Source: Ustilago trichophora
Taxonomy: Eukaryota > Basidiomycota > Ustilaginomycetes > Ustilaginales > Ustilaginaceae
Assembly: GCA_900323505.1 (NCBI GenBank)
Contig: OOIN01000025.1
Coordinates: 248,001-312,000, forward strand
Direction of reading: 5' to 3'
Length of the DNA: 64,000 bases
A program made the position numbers and the translations under genes. Below, piece by piece: positions 30,921 to 39,768 of this stretch (its first letter is position 1; every line of letters begins with the position of its first letter). The notes beneath the pieces are model-generated. The model had not been told where the DNA came from, made no database searches, and was given only the letters and a program-made list of their open reading frames with translations.

Positions 30921-31643
30921 ATGGCTGGCGGAGGATACCGTAAGTACCATCCAAGCTAGGAACTGGATTGCATGGCGCAGGGAGGGAGATGGGTGATGGA
31001 TTCCGACAATAGCAGCGATTGCGGCAGTAGAAGGACAGCTGGCATCCACTTTAGCGATTATTGGATACGGTGGCTGTAGCGTTGCCAGTATCAACGAATG
31101 GAAAGACAGCTGACCCTTGATGGTATACGCTCATTTTCTCGCAACAACAATGTCACAGACCCATACAAGGCCGACCCGGCCCTCGACCGATGGCAGAACA
31201 TGGTAAGCACTTCCTCCCTATCTGTTCAATGATTCTTTCCGAACTTGCAATTGCTAACCCCTGATTCGCCTCTGCGTCCTAAACACCCAACCACCACCCC
31301 AATCAACACGATACGATGCAATGCTCCTCCCTGGGAATTCACAGCACTCGACCATGTACCAGCGCTTCCGATTGACGCCATCTAAAGCACGTGCCGTCTT
31401 CCTCTGGGGTCTCACCGTTCCCCTACTCACCTACTACGCTGCCAAGTACACCGACGTAAGTCTTGCCATAACGATCAAAAGCTCGCGCCTGAAGATAGAA
31501 AGCAAAGCTGACACGTTACCTTTACTTTGGTCGGTGAATGTGGCGCGCTTTTGAAGGATCGATGGGAGCTCCGCGGAAAGACTCGTCAGGATTCGCTTCT
31601 TCGCAACCCTCCCGCTACCCCAGCGGCCAAGGATGACGAGTAA
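30921..31643 (+). CDS. NADH:ubiquinone oxidoreductase B15/NDUFB4-like subunit, four exons
   Basis: A small accessory subunit of the membrane arm of mitochondrial complex I. Coding exons are 30921-30939, 31159-31202, 31345-31455 and 31557-31643 (19, 44, 111 and 87 bases). Introns start GTAAGT, GTAAGC and GTAAGT and end CACAG, CACAG and GAAG. The 86-residue product starts MAGGGYHPYKADPALDRWQN, has RFRLTPSKARAVFLWG and one membrane helix (LWGLTVPLLTYYAAKY), and continues DDRWELRGKTRQDSLL. The pattern of a short N-terminal tail, one helix and a WELRGK-type motif is that of fungal B15/NDUFB4 proteins. All exon phases close exactly. It is divergent from SNRNP27 and convergent with the PX gene. Confidence 0.85.
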
Positions 31644-31838
31644 ATGTCGCACCCATAGCATACCTTCACACCCTGAAATAGTATAGGTTTTTACGTCTCG
31701 GCTTTTCCTTCCACCTGTAAACTCTCTGAGGGATGCATGTGCCACTCGACGGGGTCAAAGTATGTGCTTCTCAGCGGTCCAGGCATACCGAATGGGCAAA
31801 ATCAGAGCACGTGCCCCAGCTTTAACCATCTCCAACAT

Positions 31839-31902
<64 letters not shown>

Positions 31903-31959
31903 AGAGAGGAACATTTCGAAAGTTTTTACTGTTTGTTGCATTGGGTATCCCGACTTTCT
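31644..31959. other. Convergent intergenic spacer with CA microsatellite
   Basis: About 316 bases between the 3' ends of the complex I gene and the PX-domain gene. Its only distinctive content is the CA repeat listed separately. Confidence 0.5.
31840..31897. repeat. CA dinucleotide microsatellite (29 units)
   Basis: An uninterrupted CA run, followed by TACACAGAGAGG. It lies between convergent 3' ends and would be length-variable between isolates. Confidence 0.98.
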
Positions 31960-34092
31960 CTAATCACTAGCCAACACCCACTCTCTCAATCCTTCACTCG
32001 CTCCCCAAACCCTATCTAGCATGACGGATTCCAACCACCTCTGCAGGGCTCTTCTTCTCTTTTCGAGATAGTTTGCATCGTATTTGCTCAACAGTCCGGC
32101 AGCTTTGGTTGGCAATTGCGGTAACCATTTGGCCTGATCCTTGCACTCCTTTCTGAGCGTCTCGCGCAGCTTGACAAACGACGAGAAACGTTTATGGGCA
32201 ATGATGGGTGTTCCTTGTTTGGTGAGGATGCGGAGTTCGAACACTACCCAGCCGCGGGCTTGGGAACCTACCTCGGACCAGCCTCGGATGCGCACCTCGC
32301 GGGCAAAGACGTCGCTGTGGGAAGAGGAAGAGGTGTAACGTGTGGATGAGCGGCGGCGTGAGGCGGTAGTGGACGATCCGCTGCGGCGGCGTTCGAGCGA
32401 TGTGTGGCTGGGTGTACGAGAGGAAGAGGTGAGGGTGGATACGGGTAGTGAGATGAGGGATGAGGGGGCGGACTCAAGAGATGCTTTATCGGAGGAGTCT
32501 GGTTCGTCGTGTGATGTGTCGGCGGTCGTGGCGGCGGCGACAGCGTTGTCGTATGTGAACTGAGATCGGCGGGGTGACACAAGCGGGCTGGACGGTTCTG
32601 ATGCTGATCCATATCTAGAGTGTGTCGGTGCGGGGTTGTCGGCCCCCAAATCTTCGGTGACCTTCGCATCACCACGTGTTGTGGCCATTGCTTTGGAGTC
32701 GATCGGCGGCGATACAGCAGGAGAACCGTACATCGAGCCTCCTCTACTACTACTCGCCTCATCCTGCGGCTGAACTACACCCGACGCCCGTGCCTGCCTC
32801 CGATTCCCATGCAGTACAACTGTATCTGCCTTCGCCTGACTCAACTCGATCGTGGGTGTTGGTCGCCTGAGCGAAGGCAAGTCGATCTTGGCCCTGAGAC
32901 TATCTGTTGTTGACCCGCCTTCTGTTGGCGAAAGCAGCCGCGAAGTCCCATCTTCAGTTCCCACGTTCTGCAGCTGGAGCCCTTTCAACGCTGATCCAAT
33001 GTCCTCGTCCACATGGCGTCTCGAAGACGAGCTTGAAGCCAGCCTCGCATTGTGTGGTCGGGGAGAGAGCTGATTTGAGCTGGACGAAGAGGGCGAGCCG
33101 AAATCGGAGGCTGTGTGAAAGCTGATATCCCGCCCCAGGACCGGGACTGGTTCGTCGACGTTGTCCGAGTGAGCTAGTGTAAGGGCACCCACGGCGGCAC
33201 GTGGGGCTTTTAGGATGGAAGGAGGGCCGCCTCTGGACGGTCTTCGCTCCTTCTTCTTTGTTGGAGGCGAGGATGGGGTGATAGTTCTTGGAGTGAAAGC
33301 GTCTGGGAAGGACTCGAGGAAGAATGCTGGCGGACTGGTTGCGGTTGCGGTTGCTGTTGCATTGCTTGTTGACGCCTGTACTGATGCTGACTGAGGCGGA
33401 GAGGAGGACGATGCTAGGCTAGGAGTCGCATGTCGATCTACATCGGTACTGCTGGATGGGTGTGCAGCGTCTTCATTGCGAGAGGCGGGGCGAGGTCTGC
33501 CTCCGAGAATCCGACCGACCACTTTGCCTTGGACAACACGCTCGCCATACTGGTTGATGTAGATGTCATTGATCGGGGTGCGTACTCTGAGCTTGCTTGG
33601 TGACGCAGCTCTGAGTTGTCCTTCGACCTCACCGATGTGATCCCCGTTCAGCTTCGACGGTGTCACATTGTACGTCTTCGCCGTGGCTGCCTTTACAGAC
33701 TCAATCCTGCTATTGAGCCCCTTCGCTGGTAGATGGTCATCCGCATCATCAATCACACTGGTCCCCAATTCGATCTTGATTGGCTGTTCCTCTCCTTTGA
33801 CTGCTACGATTGAGGGGCTATCTTCGACTTTGTTCTCGACCGTCCCTGCTGTGGAAGGCGTTGGCCAGTGCCAAGGTCTCACATCCGTGGGGGAGTGTAG
33901 GATCTCTAGCTTGGATCCTGATGAGAATGTGGGCAGCTTCGATGTGGAGACGTTTGCGGGCTTTGTCGGTGCCGGTTGTCTTGGTCGCTGGAGATGTGGA
34001 GAGGAGGGAAAGGCGGAAGGATGGGAGGGTCCAAGGTCGAGCAGCTGGTCGGTGGCCTCGCGGAGCTCTTTGGTAAGTTCGGCGTCCATCAT
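31960..34092 (-). CDS. PX-domain protein with long disordered N-terminus
   Basis: Only the last 130 or so of about 710 residues look folded. VFAREVRIRGWSEV, then GTPIIAHKRFSSFVKLRETL, then KWLPQLPTK, then EKRRRALQRWLESVM is the order of elements in a phox-homology domain, which binds phosphoinositides (usually PI3P) on endosomes or the vacuole. The basic residues in HKRFSSF and the Pro-rich turn before the second helix are in the expected places. The rest is rich in Ser, Pro, Thr and Ala with no other domain I recognise. I place the start at MMDAELTKELREATDQLLDL (34092, or 34089 with a better context). An in-frame ATG at 34218 would add 42 residues encoded partly by the GA repeat and looks unlikely. 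Confidence 0.8.
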   Translation of the reverse strand: MMDAELTKELREATDQLLDLGPSHPSAFPSSPHLQRPRQPAPTKPANVSTSKLPTFSSGSKLEILHSPTDVRPWHWPTPSTAGTVENKVEDSPSIVAVKGEEQPIKIELGTSVIDDADDHLPAKGLNSRIESVKAATAKTYNVTPSKLNGDHIGEVEGQLRAASPSKLRVRTPINDIYINQYGERVVQGKVVGRILGGRPRPASRNEDAAHPSSSTDVDRHATPSLASSSSPPQSASVQASTSNATATATATSPPAFFLESFPDAFTPRTITPSSPPTKKKERRPSRGGPPSILKAPRAAVGALTLAHSDNVDEPVPVLGRDISFHTASDFGSPSSSSSNQLSPRPHNARLASSSSSRRHVDEDIGSALKGLQLQNVGTEDGTSRLLSPTEGGSTTDSLRAKIDLPSLRRPTPTIELSQAKADTVVLHGNRRQARASGVVQPQDEASSSRGGSMYGSPAVSPPIDSKAMATTRGDAKVTEDLGADNPAPTHSRYGSASEPSSPLVSPRRSQFTYDNAVAAATTADTSHDEPDSSDKASLESAPSSLISLPVSTLTSSSRTPSHTSLERRRSGSSTTASRRRSSTRYTSSSSHSDVFAREVRIRGWSEVGSQARGWVVFELRILTKQGTPIIAHKRFSSFVKLRETLRKECKDQAKWLPQLPTKAAGLLSKYDANYLEKRRRALQRWLESVMLDRVWGASEGLREWVLASD

Positions 34093-34156
34093 GTATTCCG
34101 AAGCTTGCCCACCATGATCTTTGTGTTGTGCCGAGAGGTGAATGCCAAGGAATGCG

Positions 34157-34159
<3 letters not shown>

Positions 34160-34191
<32 letters not shown>
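34160..34191. repeat. AG dinucleotide microsatellite (16 units)
   Basis: An AG run just upstream of the PX gene. On the minus strand it would encode a Ser-Leu repeat in the N-terminal extension of that frame, which is one reason to prefer the downstream start. Confidence 0.97.
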
Positions 34192-34196
<5 letters not shown>

Positions 34197-34803
34197 GATG
34201 GGACGAGGAGGAGAGCATTCCATCATGCGCTGCATCCGTGCGGGCGTGGACCCTTGGTCCATACTCCACACTCAGCCGAGCGCGAGATGTCAGAATGTTA
34301 GAGCGTCTGCTTGAAACAGTTTTGAGAGGATCGGCGAAATATGGAACTCGAATTCGCCGTTTCGGTTAATTTTAGTCGGCATGCCGCGTGTCGCTTAGCG
34401 TGTAAAAGCGCTCCGAATTTGGACCGTGTTGCATTTGGTCGTACAGCTCCGCCTGTCCAACAGCGTCACTTCGATGTTGGCACAAGAAGTTATACTACAT
34501 GTTGGCAGCAAAGCAGCTAGCCGAGGTTCGAAGCTGTTTCATCGGTAGCATGAGGCTACCGTAACATAACCTTGTCCTTGCAACGTCCGAATTAGTCATT
34601 CTGTGGCAATACAAGCTGCACAACCGTCTTGATTTCCAGACCCAACTCGCCGACCAGCGCCGAAGAAGACCGGCCGTGTAATTCCTCCGCGGCTGCACTT
34701 TGTTCGCTTCCATCAAGAATGGTTTCATGTTGCCACACTGAATGCGAGTTGTGCCGATGTTGCTTTCCTCGTGACCAGTGACGGAGTCGGTCGGGGTTGG
34801 GTT

Positions 34804-34844
34804 GACCCCGCTTCTGGGGTCTTTTGGGTGAAGCGGGTCCCCGC
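34804..34844. promoter_or_regulatory. Cluster of CreA/Mig1-type GC motifs upstream of alpha-galactosidase
   Basis: Within 41 bases there are GACCCC/GGGGTC arms around a 6-base spacer (34804-34821) and GCGGGTCCCCGC (34833-34844). CCCCGC (34806-34811 and 34839-34844) and CTGGGG (34814-34819) fit the SYGGRG core used by carbon catabolite repressors. They lie about 265-305 bases before the start of a sugar hydrolase gene. Binding is inferred only. Confidence 0.4.
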
Positions 34845-35034
34845 ACTGCTTTGGCTTTCTCCCCACGCCGAGTTGGCGTTCGTCCGTATCCTTCCGGCTA
34901 TACAAGATTCTCTTTTCTCCTTCTCGAGGAGACCGGCATCGCCGGACTAAGCAATCCTCCGTCTCCTTTGGTGACTGGACATCCTGATTCACCCCACGTT
35001 CCCATTGCTCGGATCCTGGGCAGCTTGAAAAACG

Positions 35035-35040
35035 TATAAG
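35035..35040 (+). promoter_or_regulatory. TATA box of the alpha-galactosidase gene
   Basis: TATAAG, 69 bases before the ATG at 35109, in the context AACGTATAAGTAG. Confidence 0.55.
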
Positions 35041-35108
35041 TAGTCGCTTACCTCACCGCATAACGTCTCGATGCCTGCATCATCCTCCACCTCCTCTTAC
35101 CTTCCGTC

Positions 35109-36551
35109 ATGGTATCTACAGCATTCGCCACCCTCATCCCCTTGGCGTTGGCCGGTTTCGCCAGCGCCCTCAACAACGGTCTCGCCCTCACCCCTCAAAT
35201 GGGCTGGAACACATGGAACACTTTCGCATGCAACATCAGCGAAGAAACCATCCTCTCCGCTGCCCACGCCATCAAGGACGAAGGCCTCGACAAACTCGGC
35301 TACAACTACGTCGTCATCGATGACTGCTGGCAGGCCGACCAACGTGATCCCGACACCAAAGTCCTGCCTGCCAATCCTGAAAAGTTTCCCGGCGGTCTCA
35401 AGAAGGTCGTTGACGAGATCAAAGGACTCGGTCTCAAAGCTGGCATCTACTCTTCAGCTGGAATCATGACATGCGGTCATCACGTCGGATCCCTCGGATA
35501 CGAAGACGTCGATGCCAAGTCCTACTCTGATGCTGGGTTTGAGTACCTCAAATACGATAATTGCTTTTCCCAGGGAGAGTTTGGAAATCCCAAGCTTTCT
35601 TTCGATCGATACAATGCCATGTCCCAAGCTTTGAACAAGACAACAGGAGATCCTATCCTCTACTCCATGTGCAATTGGGGCGAGGATTGGCCCTGGTTGT
35701 TCGCCACCGAGATTGCCAATTCCTGGCGAATTTCTGGTGACATCTATCCCTCCTTCAACCGTGATGATGATCGATGTCCTTGTACCGATATTACTACGTG
35801 CAACTTGCAAGGTTTCCACTGTTCCATTGCCAAGATTCTCGACTTTGCCGCATCTCTGGGTCAGAAAGCCTATCCCGGAGCATGGAACGATTTGGACATG
35901 CTCGAGGTAGGAAACCGTGGGCTTTCGCTCGATGAAAGTCTCGTCCACTTCTCCATGTGGGCCATGGTCAAATCTCCCCTTATTCTCGGTAACGATCTTA
36001 CCAAGATGACCAATCAAACCAGGGCGATCATCAAGAACAAACACGTCATTGACATTTCTCAAGATCCGAAAGGATCCCCCGCCGTGAGACTCTGGAAAAA
36101 ACCCCAGTCAGATGGAAACACTCAATTGTGGAAGATCGCCCTTTCCAACGGTACATATGCTGTTGCAGCGATCAACGTCAGCGAATCTGCCAAGAACATG
36201 AGCATCAGCATGAACGATGTCTTCTTCGACGAGTATCTCGAGGGCCAAGATTTGGACATGCAGAAGTGGAACGCGTACGATTTGTGGAAAGGTGTAGATT
36301 TCAGCAAGGACCCCAAGCAGCCCGTCGATATGGAAACAATGAAGATCGAAGGTGGACCATTTGAGGGTAAGCTACCGGAAGTGATGGTGCCTAAGCATGG
36401 TATCAAGCTGTACAAGCTTACACCAGCTGATGGTGAGAGTGGAATAGCGCAGAAGAGGAGCAGTGTGGGTGACGGTCTGGATGAGGTGACACGAGACTGG
36501 GCCGAGATGAAGCCTAGCCGAATCATGGGTTCGCACGCTTTCGCTGTGTAG
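35109..36551 (+). CDS. Secreted alpha-galactosidase, GH27
   Basis: Hydrolyses terminal alpha-1,6-galactose from melibiose, raffinose-type sugars or galactomannan outside the cell. The 480-residue product starts with a signal peptide (about 1-20, MVSTAFATLIPLALAGFASA) and goes straight into the GH27 core, NNGLALTPQMGWNTWN. DDCWQA is at 71-76. The nucleophile is Asp150 in KYDNC and the acid/base is Asp211 in WRISGD, by family comparison. Further GH27 blocks are GAWNDLDMLEVGN and KSPLILGNDL. Several N-glycosylation sequons (NIS, NKT, NQT, NGT, NVS) fit secretion. The last 45 residues are an extra tail. There is no intron. The GC motifs upstream suggest glucose repression. Confidence 0.96.
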   Translation: MVSTAFATLIPLALAGFASALNNGLALTPQMGWNTWNTFACNISEETILSAAHAIKDEGLDKLGYNYVVIDDCWQADQRDPDTKVLPANPEKFPGGLKKVVDEIKGLGLKAGIYSSAGIMTCGHHVGSLGYEDVDAKSYSDAGFEYLKYDNCFSQGEFGNPKLSFDRYNAMSQALNKTTGDPILYSMCNWGEDWPWLFATEIANSWRISGDIYPSFNRDDDRCPCTDITTCNLQGFHCSIAKILDFAASLGQKAYPGAWNDLDMLEVGNRGLSLDESLVHFSMWAMVKSPLILGNDLTKMTNQTRAIIKNKHVIDISQDPKGSPAVRLWKKPQSDGNTQLWKIALSNGTYAVAAINVSESAKNMSISMNDVFFDEYLEGQDLDMQKWNAYDLWKGVDFSKDPKQPVDMETMKIEGGPFEGKLPEVMVPKHGIKLYKLTPADGESGIAQKRSSVGDGLDEVTRDWAEMKPSRIMGSHAFAV

Positions 36552-36836
36552 ATCAAGTAACAACACAGCGGATAGTCACGGAAATTTCATGTAAGTTATA
36601 GTTCCAATGCAACGATGAAATCACAAAAGATGCGAGCTCTGGGGCTAAGTAGGATGTAGGTGTGAGATGAAAGGAATGGTAGCATTGCAATACACAACAG
36701 CTATTACGAACGAAAGCGAGATAAGAATGAAAAAAAAATAAAAAATGGCAACGATGGTAGACACGAGAGCATCAATTTTGCTACATCAGCGATCTCAGAA
36801 GGATACCTGACAGGGAGCTAGAGATGGTATCGATGC

Positions 36837-37884
36837 TTAGATCAGGGTCCAGATGCCCACCGAAGCGACCATAGCCGCAGCGGTGACAAAGGCGACGAGA
36901 CCAGCAGCCTCGCGACCAGCGGCAGCCGAGGAGGAACCAGCGCCACCGGCAGTAGTGCCACTGCTGTTCTTGCCAGCAGAAGAGCTGCTGCTGCTGCTGC
37001 TGGGAACGCCAGGAGTCTGCTGGGTGACTGGCATGCTGAAGGTGGAAGTGACACCGGCGCCAGAGCTGCCCGAGGGGGGAGGAGTGGAAGCGGTCGAGTT
37101 GGTGGTGTTGGAGGAAGTGCCCTTTTTGTCGCCGTCGTCGTTGACGGTGGGCATGTTTTCGAGGTTGCTCGATCCCTGGTAGCCGGGGATGGTGAGGTTG
37201 GGAGCTCCGGCGACTGCGCAGATGCTCTAATGGACCGATCAAGAAAGAATGTGTACAACGAGTATGGTAGAGGGTCAGTAAACGAAAAGAAAGCAGGTGC
37301 AAAAAAAAACCGAAGTAGAAAAAGGATTGGGAACTTACAGTAATGACACCGGCCGCACCATGGAATTGCTGTGGGCAGGTTGCATTGATACAGGCAAAAG
37401 TCTGCTGAATGAAGTCCTGACTCTTACAGAAGCAGTCAGGCTTGCTAAGATCCTTGCCGCAACCAACGCCTTCGGTCGACTTGGAGGCACAGGCGATGAC
37501 ACACTGGCCATGCGAGGGTCCACCGCCACCGTGAGAGTCCTTACCGTCATCACGCTTCTGACCATCGGGCGACTTGGAAGCGTCATCTTCGCCATCGGTC
37601 GCGTCGTCAGAACCACCCATCATGTGAGATGAACCAGCCAGAATCGACTTGGCATCCGAGCCGCCAGCGGGGGCAGAGATCGAGCCTCCATCATCGCCAG
37701 CGGATCCGGCGCCGGCAGGAGAGGCAGCACCAGCAGGAGAAGCGGCACCAGCAGGAGCTTCAAGAAGAGTGGCAGTGCCAGGGCCGGGGGCGGGGGCGGC
37801 GTCGTGAGCAGAGACTGTAGCGACAGTGAGGACGAGGAAGAGGAGAAGGAGCGAGAACTTGGTTCGTCGAATGGCGGCCGGCAT
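36837..37884 (-). CDS. GPI-anchored CFEM-domain protein, two exons
   Basis: CFEM proteins sit on the fungal surface and in some species bind haem or act in adhesion and host interaction. Coding exons read complement(37339..37884) and complement(36837..37226), with an intron from GTAAGT (37338) to TTAG (37227); phase 0; 311 residues. A signal peptide (about 1-26) is followed by an Ala/Gly/Pro/Ser-rich linker with AASPAG repeats. The CFEM domain (about 125-190) has eight cysteines at 128, 132, 142, 151, 153, 165, 170 and 185. The eighth comes from exon 2 (SICAVAGAPN). A Ser/Thr-rich stalk with a Ser run and a hydrophobic C-terminus (GLVAFVTAAAMVASVGIWTL) give the GPI-anchor signal. The full cysteine set and both sorting signals appear only after splicing. 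Confidence 0.92.
37227..37338 (-). other. Intron of the CFEM gene (112 bases)
   Basis: Donor GTAAGTTCCC, acceptor CCATTAG. The intron contains no stop in the reading frame of exon 1, so a retained form would stay open but enter exon 2 in another frame. Confidence 0.88.
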
Positions 37885-38313
37885 TGTGTTCAGAGTCCGT
37901 TTTGCGGAGTCGAGTCAAGAAACAGGTGGTTTATGGTCAAGGTGGTGGTCGGGAGACAAGCTTGGATCAGATTCACTTCATTTAACCAAGACAAGAAAAG
38001 CAAAGCCAGCACGGATCGATTTCGCTTCAAGAGCTACACTAGGAATACAGTACGTACAGCCACAGACCATTGTGTGGGTGAACAGAGGATGGCGTTGGTG
38101 GTAGGAGGGTCAAAGCTGGATAAATGCAGTCGACTTGGCGATTTTTCATCTCGAGCCCGCAGTCCAACCACCGTGCGTGGCGGCGTTGCGTGGGCTCGAG
38201 GGCTCAGGGGCTATTTGGGTGGGTACGGACTGTGCACTGCCTTTCATTTGGATCCCACCGCCCTCTTTTGTCAATCGATCCCTCGTATGCACAATGTTGC
38301 GCATGTTGGCAAA
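37885..38313. other. Intergenic, CFEM promoter side
   Basis: About 430 bases between the CFEM start and the gag relic. No gene or LTR pattern is seen. Confidence 0.4.
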
Positions 38314-39190
38314 TTAGTCGACAGTGTGCGGAGCAACACCGCGAAGCAGGGTCTCGGTAGTCGACGCTTGGAGAGGTCTGATCGCTGGCGCCAAGAAGCT
38401 CGAGCTTGCAGCTTGCTTCCTCTTGAGGCGTTCAAAGAGGCCAGCGATCCTTCGATCCTCTTCCGAAAAGTCATGGTTGCACCTGAGAAGTTAGCTCAGC
38501 TCCAGACTTCGATTGTAGTTGTCGGCCACGCGCTCGTAGGTCTGCCGAGGGACGCAACGGCAGTCTGCCAGAAACTTGGCCAATGAAATGGTGGGCTTCG
38601 GAACCAAGGTCTTCAGTTCGGCAGGAAACGTGTTCCAAACCAGCAAGGCTAGGGCCTTTCAGGAGACCTGAGCCTGTGAGATTGCCTTGGCAAGCTTTTC
38701 GGTATGACGAAGCCAATTGTGCCAGTCCGGGATGTCCTGGTAGAACATGTTGGTCATCCTCGCGATTTGCTCCTGGTATGCGGTCAGGTCTGACTCGAAT
38801 GATGGCTGAGGATCGGGACAGTCGACGTAGCGCTCGCGGAATTTGAGCTTCAGATCATAGTAGGATATTTTGGTCTTGTCATCCAGCGACTCGAACCATG
38901 TCCGAGCTTTCCCAACGAGATGGTCGGCGAAGCAGGATGCATCACTTTATGTGCCATCCTTCATGGCATTTTTGAAACCCAACCTCTCCAACTTGTGCAG
39001 GAAATCCTTCACTCTCCAGTGAAAAGTTGGTCTTGCGTCGGGTGCGAGGCATTGTTGCTCTGACCATCGATGCCATCAGCAAGATCGACATTATATCGTC
39101 GTAGTCGCTCGACGAAATGTCCTCGAGGTCATCCGTGTCATCGCTAGCGCTGGAAGAATTGTCGTCTTTCCCTCTTTATCGTCCATGCCG
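38314..39190 (-). pseudogene. Decayed retrotransposon gag (capsid-type) remnant
   Basis: From 39018 down to 38314 one minus-strand frame of 234 codons reads as a gag capsid region interrupted by three stops (TAA at 38949, TGA at 38661, TAA at 38493). Recognisable stretches are WRVKDFLHKLERLGF, FADHLVGKARTWFESLDD, SYYDLKLKFRERYVD and DIPDWHNWLRHTEKLAKAI. The helix pattern with ARTWFESL followed by a FRERYVD-type helix is that of LTR-retrotransposon gag. Upstream, shifted by one base near 39019, an acidic segment (DDTDDLEDISSSDYDD) looks like the gag N-terminus. No zinc knuckle, pol or LTR was found, so only a fragment remains. Confidence 0.75.
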
Positions 39191-39768
39191 TAGCTTCCGG
39201 CGCTCAAAAAGCTGTCATGGTCTTGATCAGTACGTTGCTATGACGAAGCGGGGCTAGCCATCCTTGCACGTTTCGCTCTAGGATTTGCGGTGTGAGCGGG
39301 CAAAGACAGTCGCTTCCTCGCCGAAGTCTTGCAAAGACTGCACGTTTTGGGCAATTGGTTTCGGACAATGCGGTCATGTTAAAAGCAGAAGAGGTGAAAG
39401 AAGGATGCCAGTGGTGGTGCGAGGTGATGGCGTTAGTGAAGAAAATGTGGCTGGATCCGTGGACCTCCCATTTTATAGAATGTGGCGCGTAGCGATGTTC
39501 TGCACGCTTTTTGACTTTGGCTGAGCAAGACATGACTGTTTGTGTTACGCTGCTCCCAAAACCGCCATCACTCAGCAACAGCGCGTTTGGATCCGTGCGC
39601 TCACAAGGATCATCTTCACTTTGAAAGCTCAGTCTTGCTCTCAAAGATCACATGTGATGGGTTAGAGAGGCGCTGTCACACTGTATGGCTTACTGTATGA
39701 AAGACAGTCTCATACCGATACACAAGGGTCTTGAGACCTGATTTGTTTTGGTGCTGGGAAAGTCTATT
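39191..39768. other. Gene-free spacer between gag relic and permease
   Basis: About 580 bases. A perfect palindrome, ATCACATGTGAT, lies near 39645-39657. A 146-codon minus-strand frame here has no recognisable domain. Part of this stretch could be the 5' end of the old retroelement, but I could not find matching repeats. Confidence 0.35.

Larger units (their letters stand above)
34093..35108. promoter_or_regulatory. Divergent region PX gene / alpha-galactosidase
   Basis: About 1 kb. It holds the GA microsatellite near the PX gene, a plain middle, and a GC-rich motif group (34804-34844) and TATA box (35035-35040) belonging to the alpha-galactosidase gene. A 165-codon minus-strand frame at 34495-34992 has no recognisable domain, and I do not call it. 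Confidence 0.5.

Noticed and set aside
34495..34992. A 165-codon minus-strand frame upstream of the alpha-galactosidase gene
   Set aside because: No recognisable domain, mixed composition, and it overlaps the likely promoter motifs of the neighbour.
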